Part shown: piece by piece, positions 44,583 to 53,723 of the stretch
How the letters are laid out: the number at the start of each line of letters is the position of its first letter
How positions within the stretch are numbered: the first letter of the stretch is position 1
From: Nitratidesulfovibrio sp.
GTDB lineage: Bacteria; Desulfobacterota; Desulfovibrionia; Desulfovibrionales; Desulfovibrionaceae
Assembly (NCBI RefSeq): GCF_040373385.1
Contig: NZ_JBDXXH010000006.1
Span: forward strand, 62,001 to 126,000
Reading direction: 5' to 3'
DNA: 64,000 nucleotides
Program-made: the position numbers and the translations under genes
The notes under the pieces: model-generated
Databases searched by the model: none
What the model was told of the DNA's origin: nothing
The model's input: only the letters and a program-made list of their open reading frames with translations

Positions 44583-45001
44583 AGCAGCCCCCCGGCCATC
44601 AGCCTGCGGTGTTCCACCATCAGGCACAGGTCCTCCACCACGGCCACGCCGCGTTCGAAGAGCATCCGGCCCGCCTCCGGGCTGGTGATGCCCGATTGCA
44701 TCCAGAACAGACGCGGCAGGCGCGGCAGGGCCAGCACCTCCACCGCGTGGGCCGGGCAATGCTCCGGCGCGCGGAACACGTTGACGATGTCCACGTCCAC
44801 CGGCACGTCGGCGATGGTCGGGTAGGCCTGCATGCCCCACACGGTGCGGCGCACCGGGTGCACCGGGCGCACGTCGTATCCGGCTTCGATCAGATAGCGG
44901 CCCACCATGTCCACGGGCTGGCCGGGCTTGTCCTTGGCGCCGATGACGGCGATGGTGCGCGATTCGCGCAGTATGGAGCGAAGCGTAGCGTCGAGCAGCA
45001 T
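44579..45001 (-). CDS. CoA-binding (YccU-type) protein
   Basis: A 140-aa CoA_binding-domain protein with a single Rossmann fold: RTIAVIGAKDKPGQPVDMVG near residue 15, GYDVRPVHPVRRTVWGMQAY, DIVNVFRAPEHCPAHAVEVL, and LFWMQSGITSPEAGRML. Such small proteins bind coenzyme A or a related nucleotide; role unknown. AGGGG precedes the ATG at 45001. It is the first gene of a two-gene operon with the YkgJ-like gene. The gap 45002-45353 to the divergent peptidase gene contains no gene. Confidence 0.87.
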   Translation of the reverse strand: MLLDATLRSILRESRTIAVIGAKDKPGQPVDMVGRYLIEAGYDVRPVHPVRRTVWGMQAYPTIADVPVDVDIVNVFRAPEHCPAHAVEVLALPRLPRLFWMQSGITSPEAGRMLFERGVAVVEDLCLMVEHRRLMAGGLL

Positions 45002-45353
45002 CCTGTACCCCTGAAACCACATGAACGGCCAAAGCCATGGGCACACGCACGCAATCTGGTGCGGCCCCTGCCTCTCTTTCAATCGCGCCGCCGTCACCGG
45101 CCGCGAGCAACAATCCGGAAACATCCTCTCTACCCGGCCTTGCCGCCAAGCGCAATCGCCGCGCCTGCCACTGTAGTTGCGTGCTGCCGGGTGCGGAACC
45201 GCCCGCCAGTGTCCATGCGCCCCCCTGCCGTACCCGGCCCCGTCGATACGCCCCGCCCGATTGCGTCCGGCTGCGTCCTGTTGCACCCGGCTTCGCGTTG
45301 GCCTACCTTGTGCCCATCGCCGGAACCGCAGCCGCAAAGGAGCCTCCGCCCCC

Positions 45354-46613
45354 ATGTCCCACTCTCTCGCTTCGCACGCCCCCGCTCCCCGCCCGTTCAC
45401 CGCCGCCGAGCGCCTGCCCGCCGAAGAAGCCCGGCTGCGCCAGTCCCGCGCGCTGGGCATCCTTGCCGCGCACGCCCCCGATGCGGGCGGGCTGATGGCC
45501 TTTTCGCGCGTGGCCATCTATTACCTTACCGGCACGGCGGGCAACGGCGTGCTGTGGTTGCCCCGCGACGGCAAACCGGTGCTGCTGGTCCGCAAGGGCG
45601 AGGAACGCGCCCGGCTGGAAAGCCCGCTGGACAACATCGTGTCCTTCCGCTCCTACGGCGACCTGCCCGGCCTGTGCGCCGACGCGGGCAACCCGCTGAG
45701 CCTGGAGGTGGCGGCGGAAATGTCCGGCCTGCCGTGGTCGCTGGCCACCATGCTGCAACAGCGGCTGACGGGGGTCGCCTTCGTGCCGGGAGACGCGGTG
45801 CTTACCCGTGCCCGCGCCCGCAAGACGGAATGGGAACTGGTCAAGCTGCGCCTGGCCGGTGCCCGCCACCACGAATGCCTGCACGACGTGCTGCCCGGCC
45901 TGCTGCGCCCCGGCATGACCGAACGCGAGATTTCGCACCTGTCATGGCAGGTGTTCTTCAGCCGTGGGCACGGCGGGCTGATGCGCATGGGCGCGCCCGG
46001 CGAGGAATGCTTTCTGGGGCACATCGCCGCCGGGGACAACGGCAACTACCCCAGCCATTTCAACGGCCCGCTGGGCCTCAAGGGCGAGCACCCGGCCATC
46101 CCGTTCATGGGGTACGCGGGTTCGGTCTGGCGGCGTGGCACCCCGCTGGCACTGGACATCGGCTTCTGCCTTGAAGGCTACCATACCGACAAGACACAGC
46201 TGTACTGGGCGGGCAACGCCGCCTCCATCCCCGACGCGGTGCGCCGTGCCCACGACCTGTGCATCGAGGTGCAGGCCCGTGCGGCGGAACGGCTGCGCCC
46301 CGGCGAGATTCCCTCGGACATCTGGCGGTCCACGCTGGAAATCGTGGACCGTGCAGGGCTGTCCGAAGGCTTCATGGGGCTGGGGTCCAACAAGGTCACC
46401 TTCCTGGGCCACGGCATCGGCCTGACCATCGACGAATACCCGGTCATTGCCCACCGCTTCGACGAGCCGCTGGAAGAAGGCATGACCATCGCCCTGGAGC
46501 CCAAGATGGGTATTGCCGGGGTGGGCATGGTGGGGGTGGAGAACACCTTCGAGGTTGCCCCCGGAGGCGGGCGCGCCCTGACCGGCACGGCCTATGACAT
46601 GGTCTGCGTGTAA
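45354..46613 (+). CDS. M24-family metallopeptidase (Xaa-Pro dipeptidase-like)
   Basis: A 419-aa pita-bread-fold peptidase, cytoplasmic, expected to cleave Xaa-Pro bonds in small peptides. The five metal ligands are all present: Asp in LALDIGFCLEGYHTDKTQ (two Asp), His in FLGHGIGLTIDE, Glu in IALEPKMG and Glu in GVENTFEV. The N-terminal creatinase-like domain spans about residues 25-150. AAAGGAG lies 12 bases before the ATG at 45354, rather far. A terminator follows, separating it from the TetR gene. Confidence 0.88.
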   Translation: MSHSLASHAPAPRPFTAAERLPAEEARLRQSRALGILAAHAPDAGGLMAFSRVAIYYLTGTAGNGVLWLPRDGKPVLLVRKGEERARLESPLDNIVSFRSYGDLPGLCADAGNPLSLEVAAEMSGLPWSLATMLQQRLTGVAFVPGDAVLTRARARKTEWELVKLRLAGARHHECLHDVLPGLLRPGMTEREISHLSWQVFFSRGHGGLMRMGAPGEECFLGHIAAGDNGNYPSHFNGPLGLKGEHPAIPFMGYAGSVWRRGTPLALDIGFCLEGYHTDKTQLYWAGNAASIPDAVRRAHDLCIEVQARAAERLRPGEIPSDIWRSTLEIVDRAGLSEGFMGLGSNKVTFLGHGIGLTIDEYPVIAHRFDEPLEEGMTIALEPKMGIAGVGMVGVENTFEVAPGGGRALTGTAYDMVCV

Positions 46614-46670
46614 CGCCCCGCGCCTCGCCCGCGTTCCCCATCGCCACGACTTCCCCTAACGACACCGTCT

Positions 46671-46708
46671 GGCCGCCTGCGCACACCGCGAAGGCGGCCG
46701 GACTTTTC
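46671..46708 (+). terminator. intrinsic terminator of M24 gene
   Basis: GGCCGCC / GGCGGCC stem with a 15-nt loop, followed by GGACTTTTCC, about 60 nt after the stop. Confidence 0.7.
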
Positions 46709-46711
46709 CGC

Positions 46712-46740
46712 TTGACCGACACTAGACGACTGGTCTACTA
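46712..46740 (+). promoter_or_regulatory. tetR promoter with operator 1
   Basis: TTGACC (-35) at 46712-46717 and a weak -10 (TACTAG) around 46735. The imperfect palindrome TAGACGACTGGTCTA at 46723-46737 fills the spacer. A near-identical site precedes the next gene at 47445. Ideal placement for repression by the TetR protein encoded from 46749. Confidence 0.72.
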
Positions 46741-46748
46741 GAAAACCC

Positions 46749-47375
46749 ATGAAACGCGACGCACGCCGAGCCATCCTGGATGCCGGGGCCGAACTGGTCC
46801 ACCGCAAGGGGTTCAACAATACCGGCATCAAGGAAATCCTCGACCTGGCCCAAGTCCCCAAGGGCTCGTTCTATTTTTATTTTCCCAGCAAGGAAGAGTT
46901 CGGCCTCGCGCTCATCGACCATTACCGCGAGGTGCGCACCCCTGCCCTCGCCCAAGTGCTGCGCGACGCGGACGCGCCCCCGCTGGACCGGCTGCGCAGG
47001 TTCTTCGAACTGGCCCGGAAGCGTTATCAGGAATGGGACTTCGAGCGCGGTTGCCCCTTCGGCAACCTGGCCCAGGAAATGTGCGACCTTTCCCCGGCCA
47101 TGTGCGGGAAGCTGCGCGAGGTGCTGGACGGTGTGTCGCGGGCCATGGGCGATGTCCTGAACGAGGCCGCCGCGCATGGCCAACTGGCCTCCGGGCTGGA
47201 ACCCTACGAGACCGCCGCCTTTGTCATGGACGCCTGGGAAGGGGCCATCCTGCGCATGAAGGCGGAAAAGAACGTGCACCCCCTGCTGCGGCTGGAGAAA
47301 ATGGTCTTCACGCGCATCCTTTCCGGCCCGCAGGCCGACCCGACCGCAGGCGCTCGGAATCCCCGGAGCGACTAG
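46749..47375 (+). CDS. TetR/AcrR-family regulator, NemR-like
   Basis: A 208-aa repressor. The helix-turn-helix is in HRKGFNNTGIKEILDLAQVP followed by KGSFYFYFPSKEEFGLALI, strongly TetR. The middle block GCPFGNLAQEMCDLSPAMCG aligns with the E. coli NemR region holding its sensing cysteine, and there are three cysteines here, so redox or electrophile sensing is plausible. It probably represses its own gene and the AhpD-like gene at 47494 through TAGACGACYGGTCTA sites, which resemble NemR boxes. The gene starts 11 nt after its operator, giving a very short leader. Confidence 0.87.
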   Translation: MKRDARRAILDAGAELVHRKGFNNTGIKEILDLAQVPKGSFYFYFPSKEEFGLALIDHYREVRTPALAQVLRDADAPPLDRLRRFFELARKRYQEWDFERGCPFGNLAQEMCDLSPAMCGKLREVLDGVSRAMGDVLNEAAAHGQLASGLEPYETAAFVMDAWEGAILRMKAEKNVHPLLRLEKMVFTRILSGPQADPTAGARNPRSD

Positions 47376-47444
47376 ACGCGCCAAAGCGTCCCCCGCCCAC
47401 GTATACGGAACGGCATCACCCTCGGGAACATCCGGCCATCTCAA

Positions 47445-47459
47445 TAGACGACCGGTCTA
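47445..47459 (+). promoter_or_regulatory. TetR operator 2, upstream of AhpD-like gene
   Basis: TAGACGACCGGTCTA differs from operator 1 by one base. It lies 35 nt before the ATG of the AhpD-like gene, so that gene is probably the regulator's target. Confidence 0.78.
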
Positions 47460-47493
47460 CTACAAAGCAACAACGCAAACAAAGGAGCTTCCC

Positions 47494-48012
47494 ATGTATC
47501 TGGTGAACACCGTGGAACGCGACAAGGCCGAAGGCATCGTGGCCGACACCTATGCCCTTGTTCCCGCGCAGATCGACATTCCCATGCCCATGCGCCTTCT
47601 GAGCGTCAGCCCCGGTCTGATGGAGCGTCAGGCCGGCATGATCCGCTATTTCCGCCATCACGACCGGCTTTCGCCGCCGCTGCTGGCGTCCATCCGCTAC
47701 GTGGCCTCGGAAAAGTTCGCCTACGCCCCCTGCGCCGTGTTCAACCACGACCTGCTGCGCATGCAGGGCATGAGCGAGGATGACATCGCCAGCCTGTCCT
47801 GCAAGCCCGCGGAAACCCCGCTGGACGAAACCGAAAGCGCGCTGCTGGCCTTCGTGACCAGGGCGGTCAACGAGCCCGCCACGGTTACCCGCGCCGACAT
47901 CGAGGAATTGCTGGCCCAGGGCTGGCGCGAGTCGGACGTGGTGGACGCCGTGCAGGCGGCCTCGAACATGCTGGGCATGTCGCTGATGTACCGCACCTTC
48001 GTCCGGGAATAG
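47494..48012 (+). CDS. AhpD-like carboxymuconolactone decarboxylase-family protein
   Basis: A 172-aa all-helical AhpD/CMD-fold protein. The core is IRYVASEKFAYAPCAVFNHD: the Glu and His of the AhpD active site are present but only one cysteine, where alkylhydroperoxidase AhpD has CxxC. Thus peroxidase activity through a disulfide is doubtful; detoxification of a reactive compound is more likely given the NemR-like regulator. AAAGGAG is six bases before the ATG at 47494. Ends at its own terminator. Confidence 0.82.
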   Translation: MYLVNTVERDKAEGIVADTYALVPAQIDIPMPMRLLSVSPGLMERQAGMIRYFRHHDRLSPPLLASIRYVASEKFAYAPCAVFNHDLLRMQGMSEDDIASLSCKPAETPLDETESALLAFVTRAVNEPATVTRADIEELLAQGWRESDVVDAVQAASNMLGMSLMYRTFVRE

Positions 48013-48079
48013 CCCGCACGGCACGCGCCCGACCCAATCGCAGAACCATTGCGCCCCACCTCTCGGGGGGTGCAACAAA

Positions 48080-48109
48080 GCGCCGTTCGGGGCAATCCCC
48101 GGACGGCGC
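48080..48109. terminator. terminator hairpin between AhpD-like gene and dsbD
   Basis: GCGCCGT..CGGGG pairs with CCCCG..ACGGCGC, followed by ATCGTGTTTC. Serves convergent genes. Confidence 0.68.
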
Positions 48110-48155
48110 ATCGTGTTTCGGCTCGTTACTCGGCCTTGCCCGGCCATCCGACCGG

Positions 48156-50324
48156 TCAGTCTGTCCATTCCTGCTTCGGCTTTCCGAACGCCTCCAGCAG
48201 GGCCTGCTCCATCTGCCCGGTGGTGAACAGGTCGCGCAGCACCACCGGCGAGGCGGACAACAGCCCCTTGGGAAACAGCGCCACCACGGGAATGCTGCTG
48301 CTGCCCAGCGCGCGCAACAGGGCCTGGGCCTCGGGCGATTCTTCCGTCAGGTCCACGCGCACCAGCCGGGCGCCATGATTGCGCGCCCATTCGGACACCG
48401 CCGCGCCGGACAGGGTGGTCTGTTCCAGCAGCTTGCAATTGGGGCACCAGTCGGCGGTAAAGTCCACGATGAGCGGCTCGCGCCCCAGCATGGCCCGGAA
48501 GGCGGCGGGGTCGAAAGGTTCCCAGCGGGCGGGCGGGGCCGAAGGGGCAAAGGACAGCCACACCGCCACCGCCACCAGTGCCGCAGCGGCCAGCCGCACC
48601 ACCGTACGGCGGCGCGGCGAGGCATCAAACCCGCCCCAGCGCCCCCATATCCACGCGGCAAAGGCCACGGCCAGCAGCGTTACCAGTGCGGGCATCAGCC
48701 AAGCCTCGGGCAGGATGGTCAGCAGGTACACCGAGGTGCCCATCAGGAAAAAGCCCACCAGTTGTTCCAGCGTGCCGGTCCACGCGCCGGGCCGGGGCAA
48801 ATGGCGCACCAGCCCCGGACGGGCCGCCAGCACCAGATACGGCAGGGCCATGCCCACGCCCACCGAAATGAAGACAAAGGCCATGATCTCCGGCGGCTGC
48901 TGAAAGGCCCAGCCCAGCACGCCGCCCAGCAGCGGACCGCTGCACGGGGTGGCCAGCAGCGTGGCCACCAGCCCCGTGAAAAACGGCTGCGCGCGGCTTG
49001 CGCCGCCCGTCCCCACGGCCTTCAGGTCCAGCACCGGCAGGGTGAACAGCCCGAACATGCTCAGCCCAAGGCCGAACACCACCAGCAACAGGCCCAGCAC
49101 CACGCCGGGCCGCTGGAACAGTTGCCCCCAGGCCAACCCCGCGCCCCCCAGGATAAAGGCCAGCAGCAGGAACCAGGCCATGATCCCCGCCGCAAACAAC
49201 AGATTGTGCTCACGGAAGTGCGCCCGGCGCGCATCGTCGCCCCCAAGGCCCGCCACGGCCACGAAGCCGCTCAGCTTCAGGCTGATCACCGGCAGCACGC
49301 AGGGCATCAGGTTCAGCAGCAGGCCCGCCAGCAATCCCAGCAGCAATGCCTTGCCCAGGCCGGAAACCTCCAGTTCGGGCACCTGGTAGCGCGGCGCGAA
49401 ATTCCAGTGAATGATGATGCCGGGCAGGGTGTCCGACACGCCCCCTCCGGTGGCGTTGGCGGACGCCTGTGCGTCCGGCATGCCCGGCAGGGGCACGGAG
49501 CGCCCCCCCTTGCCGAAGGGAATGGTTACCCGGTCGACCTGCTCCTGCGCGCCCTGTGCTCCCTGCGTCTTTTGCGCAGCGGTAGCTTCGGATGCCGGAG
49601 CAGCGGGAGAAGAGCCCCCCTCCTCTCCGGGGCGGACGGACGCCGACTGCACTCCGGGTCGCGCCGCGCGCAGGTGTTCCAGCCAGGGCTGCCCGTCGGC
49701 GGGGGGCAATGCGCCCAGAGCGGCACCGTCCACGCGAAACGCCACGCCACCGCGATACGGCAGGCAGTTGCGGTCAGAGCACAGCAACAGGGAAACCGAG
49801 GCCGTCAGGTCGCGATCCAGGTGATCCTGCGGCAGCCGCACGAACACCGGAGTCCGACCTTCGTATACCCGCACCCGCTGGCCGGGTGACAGGGGGTCCA
49901 TGATCTCGCGGCCGGGCGGATACAGGACGCCGGGCGTACCGGTGGGAACAGCGGTCTGGGCAGGAGTCTGGGCAGGGGCCGGAGCCGGGGACGAGGCACC
50001 GCGCACGGTGACCACCGTGGGCAACCCCGCGCCGCTTCCCTTGCCGCCGCTGCCGTCAATGTCGTTGGCATAGGCGTGATACCCGGCGGGCATTTCCAGC
50101 CAGACCACCACCAGCGCGCCGCCCTCGCCCTCGCGCACTTCCCTGAAGACCTCTGCGGTCACCTCCGGACGGGGTCCGAGACCGGCTGAACCACCGCCCG
50201 AAGCGGACAGATCGGCCGCATGCAGGGGGATGGCGGCGCAATACAGCCAGACAAGCAGTGCCGCAAACACCCGGACACCCAAAAATAGACTCTTCAACAT
50301 GCTTATTTTATGCGCTTTTTTCAT
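48156..50324 (-). CDS. dsbD: thiol:disulfide interchange protein DsbD
   Basis: About 722 aa. DsbD carries electrons from cytoplasmic thioredoxin across the membrane to periplasmic thiol proteins. A signal peptide (FAALLVWLYCAAIPLHA) leads an N-terminal periplasmic domain with CSDRNCLPY; the eight-span core has the two redox cysteines in LLNLMPCVLPVISLKL and LATPCSGPLLGGVL; the C-terminal thioredoxin-like domain has DFTADWCPNCKLLEQ. Alternative ATGs exist at 50324 and 50300, neither with a good ribosome site. The N-terminal region has extra Ala/Pro/Gln-rich linkers. It could supply the exported MsrA of this window. Confidence 0.92.
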   Translation of the reverse strand: MKKAHKISMLKSLFLGVRVFAALLVWLYCAAIPLHAADLSASGGGSAGLGPRPEVTAEVFREVREGEGGALVVVWLEMPAGYHAYANDIDGSGGKGSGAGLPTVVTVRGASSPAPAPAQTPAQTAVPTGTPGVLYPPGREIMDPLSPGQRVRVYEGRTPVFVRLPQDHLDRDLTASVSLLLCSDRNCLPYRGGVAFRVDGAALGALPPADGQPWLEHLRAARPGVQSASVRPGEEGGSSPAAPASEATAAQKTQGAQGAQEQVDRVTIPFGKGGRSVPLPGMPDAQASANATGGGVSDTLPGIIIHWNFAPRYQVPELEVSGLGKALLLGLLAGLLLNLMPCVLPVISLKLSGFVAVAGLGGDDARRAHFREHNLLFAAGIMAWFLLLAFILGGAGLAWGQLFQRPGVVLGLLLVVFGLGLSMFGLFTLPVLDLKAVGTGGASRAQPFFTGLVATLLATPCSGPLLGGVLGWAFQQPPEIMAFVFISVGVGMALPYLVLAARPGLVRHLPRPGAWTGTLEQLVGFFLMGTSVYLLTILPEAWLMPALVTLLAVAFAAWIWGRWGGFDASPRRRTVVRLAAAALVAVAVWLSFAPSAPPARWEPFDPAAFRAMLGREPLIVDFTADWCPNCKLLEQTTLSGAAVSEWARNHGARLVRVDLTEESPEAQALLRALGSSSIPVVALFPKGLLSASPVVLRDLFTTGQMEQALLEAFGKPKQEWTD

Positions 50325-50361
50325 TGTTTTGGAAAAAAACGAGAACCCCGGAAAAATCCGC

Positions 50362-50390
50362 TTGACTTCGGAGCCGGTTCTCTTTAGTTT
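50362..50390 (+). promoter_or_regulatory. candidate promoter of tRNA-Lys
   Basis: TTGACT at 50362-50367, 17-bp spacer and TAGTTT at 50385-50390, 21 nt before the mature tRNA end. Confidence 0.55.
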
Positions 50391-50410
50391 CCCCTTCGCG
50401 TTGAGGCGCT

Positions 50411-50486
<76 letters not shown>

Positions 50487-50495
50487 GAGCAAACG

Positions 50496-50529
50496 AAACC
50501 CCGCAGTGGAAACCCACTGCGGGGTTTTT
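50496..50529 (+). terminator. tRNA-Lys terminator
   Basis: AACCCCGCAGTGG / CCACTGCGGGGTT stem followed by TTT, 10 nt after the tRNA. From here to 50945 no gene is seen. Confidence 0.9.
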
Positions 50530-50945
50530 GCGTTGCATGATGCCCAAAGCGACAGTGGCGCGACATGAATTCCCCGCATGCTTCCGTGCATGTTGCCCAG
50601 TGGCGCGTGGCACTACAGATGCATGCCCTCGCGCCGCGATGCAGTGGCGCCGCATGCCATGTCCGTTGCATTCGCACGCACCGCCCCGCCTTACCCCGCC
50701 CCATGCTGCACGTCCGGACATCCCCGACACATGCCCCACAACCGGACCAAAGGGTAGCTCCGGCACCTTAGCCGCTTTCCCGGCGCCGTGAAAGTCCGAA
50801 CACGCCGACCGGCTTATAATGTCGGGCAATGCCTGCCGGGCAGGAACAGCCCGAACCGGCTGCCAGAGGCCCAGGCCGCCCCCGAGCGCCAGCCCGGCGG
50901 GCAGGGCCGACCGGTATCATCCCGCAACCGCCGCCAGCCACCCTG

Positions 50946-52070
50946 TCAGCGCGACACGGCGGCCAGATGGTCCAGCATGGCCTGGCACACGGCTTCCGGC
51001 GTCAGGCGCACAAGGCAGGCGAACGGGTCGGGGTTGGCGCATTCGTTGCGGTTGCAGGGCTGGCAGTCCAGCCCCAACGCCATGTGGAAATGTTCGGGCG
51101 CGGGAAATGACCACGCCCTGCTGGTGGCCCCGCGCACCACGAAGGTAGGCGTGCCCACGGCCACGGCGATATGGCACGGCGCGGAACAGTTGCCCACGTG
51201 CAGCACTGCCTGATCGATGCAGGCGGCCATTTCGCGCAGCGACAGCATGCGGTCCGGCACCAGCACCTTTCCCGGGCAGTCGCAGGCGGCCACCACGGCG
51301 CGCACGTCGTCCTCCTCTCCGGGGCCGAACAGCGGCATGAAGCGCAACGAGGGATCTTGCGCGGCGGCCAGCGACAACAGCCTGCCATACTGAGCGGCAG
51401 GCCAGCGCCGGGTGGCGCGGCGGTGCGTGGGGTCCACGGTGATCAGCCGCTGCCCCGGGGCAAGCCCCAGGGAAGCCAGCAGCGCACGCGCGGCGTCGCG
51501 CTCCGCATCGTCCAGATACAGGCGGGGGCGCTCGCCGTTCCAGCGCACGCCCAGCGGCTCCAGCACGCTGGCCTTGGCCATGGCGGCGTACCCGTCGCGC
51601 GGTTGCACCCAGTGGGTGAACAGCCAGCGGTTGTACCACGCGGGCGTATACGACAGGCGCACCCGCGCGCGCGACATGGCCACCACCCATCTGCAGCGCG
51701 GCAACTGCTGAAAATCCACCACCACGTCAAAGCCGGTGCGCGCCACCCGCCAGTAGAAGGCCACCTCTCGCGCAAGGGATCCCAGATCCTTCTTGTCGAT
51801 GGCCCACACCGTGTGCACGGCGGGGTTGCCGTGCAGCATGGGGGTGCACTTGCGCTCGGTGAGCACGTGCACTTCCGCCTGGGGGAACTGGCGGTGCAGC
51901 AGTTCCAGCGAAGGGGTGGCCAGCAGCACGTCGCCGATCTGCCGCAACTGGCAGACCAGGATGCGCCGCACGCTGGCCGGGTCGATGATCGGGCGGACGG
52001 GGGGGCCGGAATACCCGGCGGGAGGAAGCGTTGCGGCTTCGCGGATGGGAGAGGGCGAGGTACTGTTCAC
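50946..52070 (-). CDS. glycosyltransferase family 9 (heptosyltransferase-like)
   Basis: A 374-aa GT9 enzyme, expected to add heptose or a similar sugar to the lipopolysaccharide core. Landmarks: RRILVCQLRQIGDVLLATPS near residue 35, LLHRQFPQAEVHVLTERKC, ITVDPTHRRATRRWPAAQYG (acceptor/donor site), and VLHVGNCSAPCHIAVAVGTP with the GT9 C-terminal motif. An additional C-terminal cysteine pair CQPCNRNEC is typical of some GT9 members. GTG at 52070 follows GGAG by five bases. Whether it is a heptosyltransferase I, II or III cannot be told. Confidence 0.87.
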   Translation of the reverse strand: MNSTSPSPIREAATLPPAGYSGPPVRPIIDPASVRRILVCQLRQIGDVLLATPSLELLHRQFPQAEVHVLTERKCTPMLHGNPAVHTVWAIDKKDLGSLAREVAFYWRVARTGFDVVVDFQQLPRCRWVVAMSRARVRLSYTPAWYNRWLFTHWVQPRDGYAAMAKASVLEPLGVRWNGERPRLYLDDAERDAARALLASLGLAPGQRLITVDPTHRRATRRWPAAQYGRLLSLAAAQDPSLRFMPLFGPGEEDDVRAVVAACDCPGKVLVPDRMLSLREMAACIDQAVLHVGNCSAPCHIAVAVGTPTFVVRGATSRAWSFPAPEHFHMALGLDCQPCNRNECANPDPFACLVRLTPEAVCQAMLDHLAAVSR

Positions 52071-52241
52071 GGTTGCTCCGGTCTGGAATGGAGCCGTGCT
52101 ACCGTCTTGCGCACGGTGCGTCAACCAAGGCAGCAGACGGGGGCCATGGGGGGACTGGCGAAACGGAAGGGCCGGGAAGGGTGCGGCGAAGACCACGGAA
52201 GGGGAGCAGGCAGGACAGCTGGTTCGGGTGATGCAGCCGGG

Positions 52242-52277
52242 GCAGATGGAGCAGATGGAACAGATGGAGCAGATGGC
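52242..52277. repeat. 9-bp tandem repeat, four units
   Basis: GCAGATGGA, GCAGATGGA, ACAGATGGA, GCAGATGGC in the noncoding region between the GT9 gene and metF. Confidence 0.9.
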
Positions 52278-52313
52278 CCCGATACGCCCACGCCCGGCCA
52301 GACACACGGAAAA

Positions 52314-52345
52314 AGCCCCCGGAGACCTGGCGGCTCCGGGGGCCT
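52314..52345 (-). terminator. intrinsic terminator with no obvious upstream gene
   Basis: CCCCCGGAG / CTCCGGGGG, 9-bp perfect stem; on the minus strand it ends in GGGGGCTTTTTCC. It is 280 nt beyond the metF terminator, so it may end an unannotated transcript. No CDS is supported in 52346-52606. Confidence 0.65.
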
Positions 52346-52606
52346 TGGACCGCTGGCGGCGGCGCGCCGCGCCGGACGGGAACTGGCAAGCCCTCTTGCG
52401 CAGCCGGTACCATGACCGAATGTTCCCGACCCTGCGCGGACCGGCGCGGGTGCCATCCGTGCCGTGCCTCGCCTGAAAGTGCGGTGGGGTCCGTCGCGCC
52501 GTATCGGTGCCCTGCGGCGCGGACAAACTGTTTAATCAATCAGCGCCTCCCGTATTGCCGAAGCCGCGCGGAAAGTCAAGCGACCGTGCGGCCCTGCCAG
52601 GAAGGA

Positions 52607-52626
52607 AGGCCGGAAAAACCCGGCCT
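52607..52626 (-). terminator. metF terminator
   Basis: AGGCCGG / CCGGCCT overlapping the metF stop codon; minus-strand continuation is TTCCTTCC, a modest T-run. Confidence 0.55.
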
Positions 52627-53500
52627 ACGCCGCGCCCACGGCCTCGGCGATGCGCAGGCAGGTATCGGCGCGGTTCAGCGTGTACAGGTGGATGCCCGGC
52701 GCCCCGCCGTCCAGCAGCGAACGAATCTGCTGCTGGGCAAAGGCGATGCCCGCTTCCTTCACGGCTTCCGCCCCGCCCTTCTCGTTGGCGGTCTCCAACT
52801 CCAGATACAGCTTGCCGGGAATGTTGGCCCCGCACAGCGACAGGATGCGCCGCACCGATTCCAGGCTCTGGATGGGCAGGATACCCGGCAGCACCGGCAC
52901 ATTCACGCCCATGGCGCGCAGCCGTTCCACGAAGTCGAAATATTCGCGCACGTCGAAGAACAACTGGGTAACGATGAAGTCCGCCCCGGCATTGACCTTG
53001 TCCGCCGTGTGGCGCAGGTCGCTGGCAAAGCTGGGCGATTCGGGATGCGCCGCCGGGTACCCGGCCACCCCCACGCCCATGCCGGGCTGCTCGTCGCGGG
53101 TGAAGCGCACGAGGTCGGCGGCATAGCGGAATTCCGCCGTGTCCCAGTCGATGTCCTGTCCCTTGGGGGCATCGCCGCGCAGGGCCAGCACGTTGTCCAC
53201 GTTCACTTCGCGCAGGCGGCGCAGATAATCGGCGATGCGCTCGCGGGTGGCGCCCACGCAGGTCAGGTGGGCCATGGGCTCAAGGCCCATGACGTTCTTG
53301 AGGTGCGAGGTGATTTCCAGCGTGTTGTCCTGGGTGGAACCGCCCGCGCCGTAGGTGACCGAGGCGAACAGCGGGTTCAGGCCCTTCAGCCGTTCCACGG
53401 TGGCGAAGAAGCCGGGCCAGTTCTCCCGTTCCTTGGGGGGAAAGAATTCCAGCGAATAGAAGGGGCTGGTGCTGGCGGCGATGCTGTCTCTGATCTTCAC
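52625..53500 (-). CDS. metF: 5,10-methylenetetrahydrofolate reductase MetF
   Basis: A 291-aa FAD-dependent reductase making 5-methyltetrahydrofolate for methionine synthesis. Landmarks: FYSLEFFPPKERENWP with the catalytic Glu (near residue 20), FASVTYGAGGSTQDNT, HLTCVGATRERIADYL, LALRGDAPKGQ, GADFIVTQLFFDVREYFDFV, and PVLPGILPIQS. GTG at 53500 follows AAAGGA. Its promoter at 53724-53751 contains a perfect palindrome, pointing to repression tied to the SAM/methionine cycle. The mRNA leader is about 215 nt and carries tandem repeats. Confidence 0.95.
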   Translation of the reverse strand: MKIRDSIAASTSPFYSLEFFPPKERENWPGFFATVERLKGLNPLFASVTYGAGGSTQDNTLEITSHLKNVMGLEPMAHLTCVGATRERIADYLRRLREVNVDNVLALRGDAPKGQDIDWDTAEFRYAADLVRFTRDEQPGMGVGVAGYPAAHPESPSFASDLRHTADKVNAGADFIVTQLFFDVREYFDFVERLRAMGVNVPVLPGILPIQSLESVRRILSLCGANIPGKLYLELETANEKGGAEAVKEAGIAFAQQQIRSLLDGGAPGIHLYTLNRADTCLRIAEAVGAA

Positions 53501-53590
53501 GGCGTATCCTTTGCTGCCAGGGGCTGGCGTCTGCGGGTGCTGTCGTGCGGAGGCGGGCGGCGCGCAAGCCGTGCATGCCGGGCCCGATGA

Positions 53591-53688
53591 GCCTGACTAG
53601 CCTGATTAGCCCGATGGGCGTTGAGCCGCCCGGCTCATGCTGGCTGGCCCATGCTGGCCTGACTGGCATTGCTGGCCTGACTGGCAGG
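53591..53688. repeat. 9-bp and 18-bp tandem repeats in metF leader
   Basis: Three 9-bp units (GCCTGACTA, GCCTGATTA, GCCCGATGG) at 53591-53617 and two 18-bp units beginning GCTGGCCTGACTGGC at 53653-53688. Both lie in the untranslated leader of metF. Confidence 0.82.
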
Positions 53689-53723
53689 GGCCACTCCCTC
53701 TCGCATTCACGTGGTGGAACCGT

